Shown here: in pieces, positions 17,255 through 26,290 of the stretch
How positions within the stretch are numbered: position 1 is the stretch's first letter
Layout of the letters: the number at the start of each line of letters is the position of its first letter
DNA from: JACCTU01 sp963798985
GTDB lineage: Bacteria > Actinomycetota > Thermoleophilia > Gaiellales > Gaiellaceae
Reading direction: 5' to 3'
Assembly: GCA_963798985.1 (NCBI GenBank)
Contig: CAWCVL010000007.1
Coordinates: 744,001-808,000, forward strand
DNA: 64,000 bases
The notes under the pieces: generated by a model
What the model saw: the letters and a program-made list of their open reading frames with translations, nothing else
Database searches by the model: none
Told to the model about the DNA's origin: nothing
Made by a program: the position numbers and the translations under genes

Positions 17255-18448
17255 GGCGGCTCGCGCGCGGGCGGCCTGGCGGACCAGGTGGTCGCGCTCG
17301 GCGACGTTCGTGGCCCGACGGGCGGCATCCGTGTACGCAGTGGCGGCGGCAGGGAGGTCGCCGCCCAGCTCGTGCAGGTAGCCGCGGACGGCATGCCAGC
17401 GGTGCCGCTCGCCGAGCACCTCGCGCAGCCGGTCGGTCTCGCGCAGCCCGGCGGCGGCTCCGAGGACGTGGCCGACCGCGACCGCGCGCCCGAGCACCGC
17501 GGCGGGGTCCTGGCGCACTGGGTCGTCGGTGAGGGCGACGAGGTCGTCGTACCAGGCGAGGATCTGCGGCCAGTCGGTCTCCTCGGCGCTTGCAGCGTCG
17601 TCGTGTAGGGCTGCGATGGCGGCCTCGACCTGGTAGCGCCCGGGGCGCCGTTCTTCCGCCTGCATGGTCAGCGCCGACTGCAGGACGCGCACGCCCTCGG
17701 CGATCTCTCGGGTGTACCACAGGCCGCGGTCCTGTCGGTCGAGCGTGACGATGCGACCCTCTGAGTCGAGTCGCGCCGGGAGGCGGGCGTGGTTGAGGAG
17801 CATCAGCGCGAGCAGCCCGCGCGCCTCCGGTTCCTCGGTGACGAGGGTGAGTTGGCGGGCGAGCCGGATCGCCTCGCCGGCCAGGTCGACCCGGCCCGCG
17901 TGGCCGGCCGTGTAGACGAGGTAGAGCACGCGCAGCACGATGGCGAGGTCGCCGGGCTGGTCCAGGCGGCGCCCCTGCAGGATGCGCTTGGCGCGGCTGA
18001 TCCGCTGCGCCATCGTCGCCTCCGGCACGTAGAAGGCGTCGGCGATCTCGCGGGTGGTGAGGCCGCCGACGGCGCGCAGGGTCAGCGCCACCTGCGAGGC
18101 GGGCGCGAGGTCAGGGTGGCAGCAGCAGAAGAGCAGGAAGAGGGTGTCGTCGCCCTCCTCGGTGGCGGCGGGCCGCGGCTCGGCGTACGTCGCCTCCTCG
18201 CGGCGGTGCCGGGCGGCCTCGCTGCGGCGGGCGTCGACGAGCCGCCGGGTCGCGACCGTCGCCAGCCACGCGCTCGGGTCGCGCGGCGGGTGCTCGGGCC
18301 ACACCCGCAGCGCCTCCAGCAGCGCCTCCTGCAGCGCGTCCTCGGCGGCATCGAAGTCCTCGCCCCGCCGGACCAGCCCTGCGAGCACCCGAGGGACGAG
18401 GGCGCGCAGCGCGCCCTCGTCCAGCCGTCGCGTCGTCTCGTCGATCAC
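17198..18448 (-). CDS. ECF42-type RNA polymerase sigma factor
   Basis: A 416-residue sigma factor with GTG start. Region 2 (AAEDALQEALLEALRVWPEHPPRDPSAWL cut short: key D/E-rich helix then LATVATRRLVDARR) and region 4 (TTREIADAFYVPEATMAQRISRAKRIL, a helix-turn-helix) are followed by a long TPR-like helical C-terminal domain, the hallmark of ECF42. These sigma factors sit next to YCII/DGPF proteins, as here (gene at 18455, 6 bp upstream in the same operon), and have no anti-sigma factor. The last 17 or so residues (PRSGPRALGESPGGVPP) come from repeat R2 and probably replaced the native end. Confidence 0.88.
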   Translation of the reverse strand: MIDETTRRLDEGALRALVPRVLAGLVRRGEDFDAAEDALQEALLEALRVWPEHPPRDPSAWLATVATRRLVDARRSEAARHRREEATYAEPRPAATEEGDDTLFLLFCCCHPDLAPASQVALTLRAVGGLTTREIADAFYVPEATMAQRISRAKRILQGRRLDQPGDLAIVLRVLYLVYTAGHAGRVDLAGEAIRLARQLTLVTEEPEARGLLALMLLNHARLPARLDSEGRIVTLDRQDRGLWYTREIAEGVRVLQSALTMQAEERRPGRYQVEAAIAALHDDAASAEETDWPQILAWYDDLVALTDDPVRQDPAAVLGRAVAVGHVLGAAAGLRETDRLREVLGERHRWHAVRGYLHELGGDLPAAATAYTDAARRATNVAERDHLVRQAARARAAAPRSGPRALGESPGGVPP

Positions 18449-18454
18449 GCCGGG

Positions 18455-18865
18455 TCAGTCGTCCGAGGGCGCCCCGGACATGACCTCCCGGACGTCGATC
18501 CACTCGTACAGCGGCTCCCCGCCCGGGCCGGGCTCGGAGGAGACGTAGGCCGCGAGCTCAACCGCGCGCTCGTGCGACTCGACGTCGATCATGTACCAGC
18601 CCGCCACGAGATCGCTGGTCTCGGGCAGCGGGCCGTCGGTGGTGACTGGCGCGGCTTCCGGGCCGCCGTAGCGCACCCAGCTGCGCGCCGGCGTGAGCGC
18701 CTGCGCGTCGACGTACTCGCCGTTCTCCTCGAGCAGCTCGCTGACGTGCTTGAGGAAAGCCATGTGCGCCTCCACGTCCTCGGGGGCCCACTGGTCCATC
18801 GGGGGCACGGGACGGTGCGGCTCCGGGCCGCCACGGTAGTGCTTGAGAAGCAGGTACTTCGGCAT
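18455..18865 (-). CDS. YCII/DGPF-domain protein, ECF42 partner
   Basis: A 136-residue YCII-related protein (MPKYLLLKHY start, ending in WIDVREVMSGAP). DGPF/YCII proteins are the usual operon partners and targets of ECF42 sigma factors; their biochemical role is unclear. AGGAGA lies six bases before the ATG. It is the first gene of the two-gene operon. Confidence 0.85.
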   Translation of the reverse strand: MPKYLLLKHYRGGPEPHRPVPPMDQWAPEDVEAHMAFLKHVSELLEENGEYVDAQALTPARSWVRYGGPEAAPVTTDGPLPETSDLVAGWYMIDVESHERAVELAAYVSSEPGPGGEPLYEWIDVREVMSGAPSDD

Positions 18866-18918
18866 GGAGCGTCTCCTGGTGTCGTGGGCCGCGCCTGTCG
18901 TGGCCCTTCACCTGGTGA

Positions 18919-18944
18919 GCGAAGCCAGTCCGAGCTTCTCGACA
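18919..18944 (-). promoter_or_regulatory. Candidate ECF42 promoter upstream of the YCII gene
   Basis: TGTCGA on the minus strand (18944-18939) matches the -35 motif I recall for ECF42 promoters. About 15-17 bases on lies TTCGCTC, a fair -10 candidate. The position, about 55 bases before the YCII start, fits autoregulation of the YCII-sigma operon. Confidence 0.5.
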
Positions 18945-19205
18945 TGAAATCACTCATCTAGCTCCGAGACCGTCGCGGAGGGATCGGCCACCGGTTCAGC
19001 GCGTGTTGAACCACCGGCTTTCCCTCCGGGCGCAGGCAGCGTAGGGGATGGACGAGGAGCAGATCGAGCAGCTGTCGCGACGGGCCGTGATGCGGCGGCT
19101 CCGGGTTGTTCGGGCCGTGCGGGTGCCAAGCCGGACGTCGCCTGACTAGGAGGTCGGTACCCCTGCGGGGAACGGCCTCGCACTCGGTCAACCGCGCGGC
19201 CCCTA
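18945..19205. other. Intergenic region upstream of the patatin pair
   Basis: Only a 33-codon frame (19048-19149, beginning MDEEQIEQLSRR, no spaced ribosome site) was seen; it is too short to call. No repeat or RNA gene is evident. Confidence 0.4.
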
Positions 19206-19234
19206 TTGACAAGCTCGCAGCGTGTACCGATCAT
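19206..19234 (+). promoter_or_regulatory. Sigma70-like promoter of the patatin pair
   Basis: A perfect -35 TTGACA (19206-19211) is followed after 17 bases by GATCAT (19229-19234), four of six matches to the -10 consensus. The first ATG, 19248, would lie about seven bases after the transcription start, so the message is probably near-leaderless. Confidence 0.5.
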
Positions 19235-19247
19235 CGACACCAGGGGG

Positions 19248-19781
19248 ATGGCACGTTCGCTCCGACAGCTGGCGAACAGGGTCTGGACGGGAGTCGTCCG
19301 GCTCGTTGCGAGCGTCCTCGGCGTCTTCGGCATCACGATCGCGCGACCGCCCGAGACCCCGACCCGCTGCGGCCCGAGCGACGGGGGTCCCGGATGCAAG
19401 CCGAACCCGTGGCCGTGCGGCTCCGACATCGTGGTCCGCGTGTTCGACGAAACGGGCGCGCTCGCGACGTACGAGGAGTGCGGCGACGGCCCGCACATCG
19501 TCGTCCGCGCCGACCGCGGCTTCGTCGGGATCGACGTTGCGGCTCGGGCCGAGCTCCGCTTTCCACCGGCTCGCAACGTGACCATGCGCGTGGTGCACTT
19601 CTCGAACCCCGTCAGGATCGAGGCGTTCGAGCAGAGTGGCACGCTCGCGGACATGCAGATGATGGCGCCGACTCCTGCCGTGGAGCAACAGTTCACGCTT
19701 ATCGGCTCCGCAATCGATCGCGTCGTCGTCACACCGCCGTCACCGACGGACGAGACGCGAGTGATCCAGCTGTGCCACTAG
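19248..19781 (+). CDS. Membrane-anchored or secreted beta-sandwich protein paired with a patatin
   Basis: About 177 residues from ATG 19248 (a TTG at 19206 in frame lies inside the -35 box and is rejected). A hydrophobic segment (VRLVASVLGVFGITIA) is followed by a Cys-containing linker (RCGPSDGGPGCKPNPWPCG) and a beta-rich domain with MRVVHFSNPVRIEAF and VDRVVV-type strands ending in a Cys. This looks like a carbohydrate- or protein-binding jelly roll. The gene ends four bases before the patatin start, so the two are probably co-transcribed. Function unknown. Confidence 0.6.
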   Translation: MARSLRQLANRVWTGVVRLVASVLGVFGITIARPPETPTRCGPSDGGPGCKPNPWPCGSDIVVRVFDETGALATYEECGDGPHIVVRADRGFVGIDVAARAELRFPPARNVTMRVVHFSNPVRIEAFEQSGTLADMQMMAPTPAVEQQFTLIGSAIDRVVVTPPSPTDETRVIQLCH

Positions 19782-19785
19782 GCCG

Positions 19786-22545
19786 ATGCCGATGCGAATC
19801 GGCGTAGACGGCCAGCCGCTCGGCGAAGAGCCGCCCGGGCGCGAGCAGCCGCTCCTGTTCGCCTTCGGCCTGCCCGAATCACCAGACGTTGCGCTCGCAG
19901 TGGGCGCCCGCGCGCGACGCGTTCTCGACCGAACCGCGAGACCGTTCGGCACGGACGGCGCGGCACGGGCAGTCGTCGCCCCGGCCCTCCTCGACGACGC
20001 GCTCGTGAACCCACTCGGCGCCGGCGCGCGCTTCGTGGAGCGCGCGGTGTCGACGCTGATCTCCGCGGCGCTGGCCGGCAACGTCGGCGACTGGACGGAG
20101 CAGGACTCCCGGCAGGCGTTCGCGACCGCGTTCGGCCTCGACCCGCCGAACACACGCGGGCGCGACGAGATCCTCGGCCAGCCGTTCACGGCGTATGACT
20201 TCGCGGACGAAGGGCTTCTGACCGACCGCCTCCGGCGTGCGCTCCTTCCTGTCGACGAGGGCGGCGGGCTCCCACCCGGACGCGGCAACGAGTTCGTCCC
20301 GCTCGACGACGTGTTCGAGCGAACGTGCCTGATCGCGGTCTTCGAGAGCATGCACAACCTCGCCGTGACGTACTCGCGGCAGCCGCGCGAGGCGACGAAC
20401 GCGAAGATCGACAAGCTCGATCCTGACCACGGCTGTGGCGGAGAGAAGATCCGCATCACGGGCTCGGGCTTCGGAGAGGACCCGTCGACCTACGGCCTCG
20501 TCCTCATGTTCCCGGCGTTCGAGGGCGGCTGGATCTCGGTCGACGTCGCGGACAAGGACTGGAGCGACAGTGAGATCCGGACCATCGTTCCGAAGGGCGT
20601 GGCCATCGGGCCTGTTGGGTTCATCCAGGTCAGCGAGGGCGCCAACGAGACACTCGGCGCCGCGGTCTCGGAGTTCGTGGGTGCGGTCGGCGAGTGCCTC
20701 GGGCCGGGCGCCGAGCTGCACGCGGCGAGCACGTTCGGCAAGCTCGGCACCGTCTCGAGCGCCGCGATCACGGAGACGCGGACGAACGTCTTCCGCGGCG
20801 GCAAGCCGAAGATCGACTACTTCCTCGCCAACGGCGCGCTGAGCGCGATCGTGCGGCCGACCGGGACCATCCATCTGCAGTGGAGCGCGATCAACGCCGA
20901 CTCGGTGAGCGTGAGCACGGCCGCAGGCGCTCCGGCTGAACAGCCCGCCGTCCCCCCAGCCGACGCGAGCGGGCAGCGCGGCGACGTCCTGCTGGAGCTC
21001 CCCGGCGGCACCCCCGAGTGGTCGGGTACGTACGAGATCGTCGCGACCAATCAGTGCGGGCACGCGACCGCTTCGGTGCGGGTGGAGGTGCGGTCGACGC
21101 TCGCGCTCGCGTTCTCGGGCGGCGGCTCGAAGGGCGCTTTCGAGGTGGGCGTGGCGCGCTGTCTCTACGACGTATTCGGCTTGCGTCCCGATCTCCTCGT
21201 CGGCGCCAGCGTCGGCGCGCTGAACGCCGCGAAGCTCGCCGAAGGGCCGGCCGCGCTACCCCAGCTCGAGCAGCTCTGGCGGAACATGATGGGGCCGGCG
21301 GACCTCTTCCTCATCCGTGGCGAGATCAACACGATCCTCAATCAGCTCGGGCCCGGAATGCGGACGATCCTGCGGACGAAGCCGCTCGAGGATCTCCTCG
21401 GCTGGTCACCCGAGCCCCCGAGCATGGCCGTGCAGAACCTCAACATCGCAGGGGGGATGCTGAAGTTCGCGACGGGCGCGATCGGCACGGGCGTGTTCGG
21501 GTCGATCAGCGATCTCCTCTATATGGGGCTCAGTGTCGGGCTCACGATCGGGAAGATCGTGCAGGCGATCGAGCAACTCCTCCTCCGGCCGTCGCTGCTC
21601 CTCTTCGACCCGATCGAGTCGCTGATCCAGTCCGACATCAGCCCGACCAAGGTGGCCGCGTCGGGCATCCAGCTGCGGATCGTCGTCAACGGCGCCCGAA
21701 CCGGACGAGTGCGGTACGTCGACGGCAACGGTGCGTGGGTCGACGGCGGACCGGCGCCCGGCCTGCGCCGTGCGCTGACGGCGTCCGCCGCGATCCCAAT
21801 CGCGTTTCCGCCCATTACGCTGCCCGACAGCGAGACCTACGTGGACGGAGGCGTCCTGGAGAACATCCCGATCGAGGCCGCGGTTCGCGCGGGCGCCGAT
21901 GAGGTGATCGCGATCCTGCCGTCCCCGGCGGCCCTGCCGCAGCCGTCGGCGGCCCCCACGACGCTCTTGCCCGTCGCGACACGTGGGATGGAGCTCCTGC
22001 TGGACGGATCGACGCGCCGCCAGCTCGAGCCGTTCCGGGGTTGGGGAGTCCCCGTGAAGGTGATCGCTCCGCGGATCGAGCTCCACAACCTCCTCGCGGT
22101 CGATCCAGGGCTGATCAAGATCAACATGGACTACGGCTACATGTGCGCGTACGACGAGATGCAGTCCGACAACAGCCTGCGCTCACAGTTCCGAACGAGC
22201 TCGGACGCGATCACCCGGCTAAGGCGGCAGATCTGGTGGGACGAGCATCGCCAGAACAACTGGTACCCGAAGGGCGTGTGGTACGAGACGCTGAGCCACC
22301 CCTGGGGCACGGCGGAGGAGATGGGGTACATCCGCGACGACAAACGCCACGTGCGTGCTCTCGTGGTCGACCGCGTCGCGCTTGCACAAGGCTCGAAGGA
22401 GTGCGTGCCCGCGGACATCGCGACGGCGTGGACCGAGTGGGAAGGGCACTTCTTCAGCACGCTCTTCCCCTCGCCGTGGGGAGCGTGGTCGAGCTTCCCG
22501 AGGGGCGTCCTGCAGGCCGAGACTCCCCCGCCCCCGCTGCCCTGA
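19786..22545 (+). CDS. Large modular patatin-like phospholipase with IPT/TIG domain
   Basis: A 919-residue protein. Residues 1-200 have no recognised domain. Residues about 206-300 resemble an IPT/TIG fold (LDPDHGCGGEKIRITGSGFG). A second Ig-like segment (HLQWSAINADSVSVS ... GTYEIVATNQCGHAT) precedes the patatin domain, which has the oxyanion loop GGGSKGAFEVG (about 445), nucleophile GASVG (about 473-477) and catalytic DGG (about 686-688). Patatins hydrolyse acyl lipids with a Ser-Asp dyad. The C-terminal 200 residues are unassigned. No signal peptide is seen, although such surface modules suggest an outside target. A mobile-element-like fragment follows within 15 bp of the stop. Confidence 0.8.
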   Translation: MPMRIGVDGQPLGEEPPGREQPLLFAFGLPESPDVALAVGARARRVLDRTARPFGTDGAARAVVAPALLDDALVNPLGAGARFVERAVSTLISAALAGNVGDWTEQDSRQAFATAFGLDPPNTRGRDEILGQPFTAYDFADEGLLTDRLRRALLPVDEGGGLPPGRGNEFVPLDDVFERTCLIAVFESMHNLAVTYSRQPREATNAKIDKLDPDHGCGGEKIRITGSGFGEDPSTYGLVLMFPAFEGGWISVDVADKDWSDSEIRTIVPKGVAIGPVGFIQVSEGANETLGAAVSEFVGAVGECLGPGAELHAASTFGKLGTVSSAAITETRTNVFRGGKPKIDYFLANGALSAIVRPTGTIHLQWSAINADSVSVSTAAGAPAEQPAVPPADASGQRGDVLLELPGGTPEWSGTYEIVATNQCGHATASVRVEVRSTLALAFSGGGSKGAFEVGVARCLYDVFGLRPDLLVGASVGALNAAKLAEGPAALPQLEQLWRNMMGPADLFLIRGEINTILNQLGPGMRTILRTKPLEDLLGWSPEPPSMAVQNLNIAGGMLKFATGAIGTGVFGSISDLLYMGLSVGLTIGKIVQAIEQLLLRPSLLLFDPIESLIQSDISPTKVAASGIQLRIVVNGARTGRVRYVDGNGAWVDGGPAPGLRRALTASAAIPIAFPPITLPDSETYVDGGVLENIPIEAAVRAGADEVIAILPSPAALPQPSAAPTTLLPVATRGMELLLDGSTRRQLEPFRGWGVPVKVIAPRIELHNLLAVDPGLIKINMDYGYMCAYDEMQSDNSLRSQFRTSSDAITRLRRQIWWDEHRQNNWYPKGVWYETLSHPWGTAEEMGYIRDDKRHVRALVVDRVALAQGSKECVPADIATAWTEWEGHFFSTLFPSPWGAWSSFPRGVLQAETPPPPLP

Positions 22546-22555
22546 CTGAAGCCGA

Positions 22556-22845
22556 GGCCCGGACTCGGTCCTCCAGCTTCAGCGTCTCGGTACGAGAGAC
22601 GGTGATCGCGGAGACGCTTGTCGCGCAGGCGGAGAACATTCAGAAGGCGGTGACGTTGCTCTGTGAGGCTGCGGGGAAAGGTGATCTCGCCGCGGCGAAG
22701 GCGCTGGTTCCGTACCTGGATCAGACGCTCGGGAAGCCGATCGAACGCGTCGAGCATCGGTTGCCCGGTTCGGTCGAGGAGCTCGATCAGTGGGACGAGC
22801 AGAGCCTCAGCCGAACGAATCGCGGGTTCAGGCGTGCGCGATCCG
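22556..22845 (+). pseudogene. Frame-shifted copy of the phage-type fragment at 16.7 kb
   Basis: The first part reads VLQLQRLGTR in one frame and the rest, ETVIAETLVAQAENIQ then GDLAAAKALVPYLDQTLG and PIERVEHRLPGSVEELDQ, in another, so a small indel near 22597 breaks the gene. It matches the fragment at 16656-17018 over roughly 75 residues, and the DNA just before it is also alike (GGTCCTCCAGCT). It begins directly after the patatin stop. No R1/R2-type repeat is clear here. Confidence 0.5.
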
Positions 22846-23091
22846 CGACTTCCCCTATTGGCTCGAAAGCCAGTTCCGCGTCCCGCGGACCGTGCAGCAG
22901 ACAACGTCCAACAGACCGTGACTGTCCCGAACCACCAGCCCCAGCCTCTCCACATCCTGGTCGGCGGCCGAACGTACGCGCGAAGTCTCGTCGTGCTCCT
23001 TAGGGTGGATATAGAGTGGCCGACTCCAGCGAGAGGACACTCGCCCAGTCGATGGAGGCGTCTCCTGATCGCTGAGTCTTATGCTCGCCAG
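22846..23091. other. Intergenic stretch before the methyltransferase
   Basis: No gene recognised. A possible promoter element TATAGA lies near 23010, but without a good -35 partner. Confidence 0.35.
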
Positions 23092-23895
23092 ATGTCGGGC
23101 ATTCAGTACAACCCGGAGCACATCGCACGTTTCTACGATGAGTACGGCGCGCGCGAGTGGGAGCGCTTCGACCTCAGCGCGATGGACCGTGTGGGACGCG
23201 AGGTGCATCTGCGGCTTCTCCGCGAGCACATTCGCGTAGGCAATCGCGTGCTGGATGCGGGAGCAGGCCCAGGGCGCTTCACGCTGGAGCTTGCTCGCCT
23301 CGGGGCACGAGTGGTGGTTGGTGATATCTCACCGGCTCAACTCGAGCTGCACGCCGAGAAGACCGCCTCCGTGGAGGACTCGATCGAGTCCCGCGAGCTC
23401 CTAGACATCACCGACCTCGGCCGGTTCCCTGACGGTTCGTTCGACGCGGCGCTCTGCTTCGGCGGCCCGTTGAGCTACGTCCTCGGCGAAGCCGACCGCG
23501 CGCTCTCCGAGCTCCTGCGCGTGACGAAGCGAGGCGGGAGGGTCTTGCTAAGCGTCATGTCGCTGCTCGGCACGGCACGCGCCTTCTTCGAACAGATCTC
23601 CGGGCTCATCGATGAGTTCGGATGGCAGCGAGCCGTCGTCGACGTCTTCGAGACAGGAGACCTCGACGGCGAGCTAAACAAAGGCCACGTCCTTCGCCTG
23701 TATCGCTGGAGCAGCCTCGAGCAGTTGCTCGGCCGACACCCTTGTCGAGTCATCACCGCATCAGCTGCGAACTTCCTTTCCGCGCGCAACGATGCATGGG
23801 ACGAGCGCTTCCTCGAGATCGAGCTCCAAGCGTGTCGCGAACCCGGAGCCCTCGACGGTGGCACGCACATCGTCGTTGTTCTCGAGCGAACCTGA
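23092..23895 (+). CDS. Class I SAM-dependent methyltransferase
   Basis: A 267-residue methyltransferase. Motif I VLDAGAGPGRF lies near residues 52-62; an acidic residue after the next strand (VVVGDIS) and the motif FDAALCFGGPLSYVL follow, then LLRVTKRGGRVLLSV. The substrate cannot be told. The ATG at 23092 begins MSGIQYNPEHIARFYDEYG, the expected start of this Methyltransf_11-like family. The gene stands alone. Confidence 0.75.
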   Translation: MSGIQYNPEHIARFYDEYGAREWERFDLSAMDRVGREVHLRLLREHIRVGNRVLDAGAGPGRFTLELARLGARVVVGDISPAQLELHAEKTASVEDSIESRELLDITDLGRFPDGSFDAALCFGGPLSYVLGEADRALSELLRVTKRGGRVLLSVMSLLGTARAFFEQISGLIDEFGWQRAVVDVFETGDLDGELNKGHVLRLYRWSSLEQLLGRHPCRVITASAANFLSARNDAWDERFLEIELQACREPGALDGGTHIVVVLERT

Positions 23896-24338
23896 GCACC
23901 GACGCCTCCGTGCCCCGCTGGCTCGCCACCGCTCAAGAGACATTCCCACACACTCGCGCAGCGAACGCGGCCTTGCTGTGGCGCCTGCGCGGTCGGAGAG
24001 TTTCGGCGAATCGAAGGCAAAGCGCAAGGAAGCGGAGTGAGAAGGCAGTTGTCGAGCGCGACGGTTCGTGTCGGTCGTCGTCCTTGCAGCTCGAAGGAAA
24101 GGGGATGTGCGGAGGCCCCACAATAAGGCTTCCGAGCCGACCATCCCTCAAGAAGACGAGGGGGTCGGTCCGCGTCGGTTCGCGTCACAGGTTCGAGCTC
24201 TAGCGAACATTCGTCGATCGCGAACCATCGCGGTGGGGGCTGTCCGCTCACCGTCCGCGTTGCCGGTCCTACCCCACCGGGTGATGCACGCCGAGTCGAA
24301 TACGATCAAGGTGGTCACGGTCCGATCAGGGAGAGTCG
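23896..24338. other. Gene-free stretch
   Basis: No reading frame here has convincing coding character, and no RNA gene or strong hairpin was recognised. It separates two orphan accessory genes. Confidence 0.4.
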
Positions 24339-24341
24339 GTG

Positions 24342-25028
24342 ATGCTCGGGAAGTGGTGGCGGCTCGGCGGCCTGCTCGGTATTGCGTTCATCGTGGTGTG
24401 GCTTCCCGCCTTCCTGAGCAAGGGCGTGACTCCGGTCCACGACGATCCGATCGACGAGATCCGCGCGTTCTGGCTTGACCACGGCCTGCGCTATCTCCTC
24501 GCTCAGTACGTCGTGTTGCTCGCCGCCATGGTCTTCCTGCTCCCCTTCATGGTCGCGTTCACCAGCTTGCTCGGTCGCGCAGAGGGTGGCGCCAGGCTGT
24601 GGTCGCGGGTGTCGTTGATCGGCGGCGTGTGTTTCATCGTGACGGAGCTGGCGGCCGGTGCGGCCTGGACGGCGCTGGCCTTCGGTGCCGACACGCTCAG
24701 CGACGACGGGATGCTGACGCTGATGTACCTCGACGTCGGCGCCTATCAGGTCCCGGGCTTCGGCCTCGCCGTCTTCGTGGCCGCGGCGTCGCTGGTGATC
24801 GCAACCACTGGCGCGCTACCGCGGTGGCTCGGGTATGTCGGGTTGCCGCTGGGGCTCGCCTTGTTCACATCGCCGTTGGCCGTCGTCGACGACAACCCCG
24901 AGGGGCCGTTCGACTTGGTGACGTTCCTGGGGTTCCTCCTCACGAACGTGTGGATCCTCGCCACCGCGGTCACGATGGCAAGAAGGCGCGACGAGCCACT
25001 CCTCGCCCCCGACACCCTCACGCCGTAG
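24342..25028 (+). CDS. Multi-pass membrane protein of unknown function
   Basis: About 228 residues with six likely membrane helices (GGLLGIAFIVVWLPAFL, YVVLLAAMVFLLPFMVAF, LIGGVCFIVTELAAGAAW, VPGFGLAVFVAAASLVIA, LGYVGLPLGLALFTSPL and a last near 205). GGGAGAG before the ATG supports this start; a GTG one codon earlier is also possible. The arrangement resembles DUF4386-like proteins. No functional residues can be named. Confidence 0.6.
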   Translation: MLGKWWRLGGLLGIAFIVVWLPAFLSKGVTPVHDDPIDEIRAFWLDHGLRYLLAQYVVLLAAMVFLLPFMVAFTSLLGRAEGGARLWSRVSLIGGVCFIVTELAAGAAWTALAFGADTLSDDGMLTLMYLDVGAYQVPGFGLAVFVAAASLVIATTGALPRWLGYVGLPLGLALFTSPLAVVDDNPEGPFDLVTFLGFLLTNVWILATAVTMARRRDEPLLAPDTLTP

Positions 25029-25107
25029 GCCCGCCAAGACGCGAAGGATGAGCCCAACGCTCGCCCAAGTGCGTACGGGCGGAGTGCTGGCCGTCTAGTT
25101 TTCTAGT

Positions 25108-25159
25108 CGAAGGGGGCCAGAGGCTCCTTCTCATCCCCGGAGTTTCTGGCCCCTCTTCG
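25108..25159. terminator. Large hairpin after the membrane protein gene
   Basis: CGAAG-GGGGCCAGA-GGCTCC pairs with GGAG-TT-TCTGGCCCC-T-CTTCG around a loop of about 11 bases. No T run follows. It lies 80 bases after the stop at 25028 and probably ends that transcript. Confidence 0.6.
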
Positions 25160-25293
25160 TCTCCTCCGGCGCGGGCAGAGCGCTATCGTCGCCCAAGCGA
25201 TCGAGCTCGCCAAGGTACGACCAAGGCGACGCAAGCGGGTCGAACCGCCGCCTGGGCCAACTACGAGCACTGCTGCGAATGCCAATCGTCTAG

Positions 25294-25938
25294 GTCTCTG
25301 ACGGCTGGACGCTCGAGCGCGCGGCTGCGATCCTGCCATGGTCGCCGCACGAGCGCGCGGAGTCGCTGTACGAGTACGCCCTGGCGCTCTACCGGACGGG
25401 CGAGGCCAGGCGTGCGCTTTTCGAGTTCGCCCGCAAGCTGTGACGGCGAGGCCTTTGCCGTCGCTCCGCTCTTCGAAGCGCTCCGAAGCCCGCTCTGGCC
25501 GACGGTTCGATGTCGGTGGAACGGGCGATCCGCGAATGCGAGGAGATGCTCGAGGCCCGTGCGTTCTCGCTCTGTCCGGTGACGCCGGCGAAGCGAGACA
25601 ACTCGCGCTCGATGCTCGCGCGATCTCATCTGGCGATTTTTCCCTCGAGGTTCTCTGGCGACGCGCTCTTGCGCTCGTCGCAGCCTCGGAGGGGCAGTTC
25701 AAGGAAGCGCGCATACTCTCCGACGAGGCGCGCACGCGCAGACGCGTCCGACTGGCTGACCTTCCGTGGCCAGACGCTCGAGGAGGCCGCGCGCGTGCGG
25801 GAGCTTTCGGGCGATTCGGCGGGCGCAACTACAGCGCTCGAGGAGGCCCTCGCCGCATACGAGCAGAAAGGGAACGTCGCGGGTGCGGAGCGTGTGCGAT
25901 CGAGGCTAGGCGGCGCTCGATGTGGCGACGACGCCTGA
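25294..25938 (+). pseudogene. Decayed TPR-repeat C-terminus of a large regulator/cyclase-like protein
   Basis: Four pieces in shifting frames line up as TPR-like helices: WSPHERAESLYEYALALYRT...ARRALFEFARKL (stop 25443), VERAIRECEEMLEARA (25513 on), GEARQLALDARAISSGDFSLE...EGQFKEARILSDEA, and LEEAARVRELSGDSAGATTALEEA cut short, ending at 25938. The last piece is typical of the C-termini of actinobacterial TPR proteins with AAA or guanylate cyclase domains. No catalytic domain remains, so this is a genuine remnant and not only a read error. Confidence 0.55.
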
Positions 25939-25943
25939 AGCGT

Positions 25944-26290
25944 CCCTCCGACAAGACTGAGGCATAGCCCAGCGACAGTGTGGTTGCCGTCCGTTCCCCA
26001 GATTGGGGCCTTTCGGCCTTGGATTTTGGATCGTCGGCGCCTAAGGTGCTGCTCAGGGAGCGGGGCGTTCTTGGGCGGCCACCAGACCCCCGCTGCCTTC
26101 TTCTTTTCTTCCCCCCGAATGGTGAGTTGTCCGTTGTTTGCGGACGTGGAACCCTGGGTGGTGAAGCCGGGGGTCGGTGCGGGCTCGGGCCGCAGGGTCC
26201 TGCGCTGACGCCTCGGCTTCATCCGTGCGCGTGAGGCCGCGAGCGCCGCGCGCCCGGCTGGCGCCGGGCGCGCGGTCGTCGATCGTTCGG
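25944..26290. other. Gene-free stretch, lower GC than surroundings
   Basis: No gene recognised. The stretch has pyrimidine runs (CTTCTTCTTTTCTTCC near 26100) and short hairpin-like pieces (CCCCAGATTGGGG near 25996), which suggest non-coding DNA. Confidence 0.4.

Noticed and set aside
19206..19247. TTG 19206 as start of the patatin-partner gene
   Set aside because: It is the TTGACA -35 box and has no ribosome site; ATG 19248 fits the promoter better.
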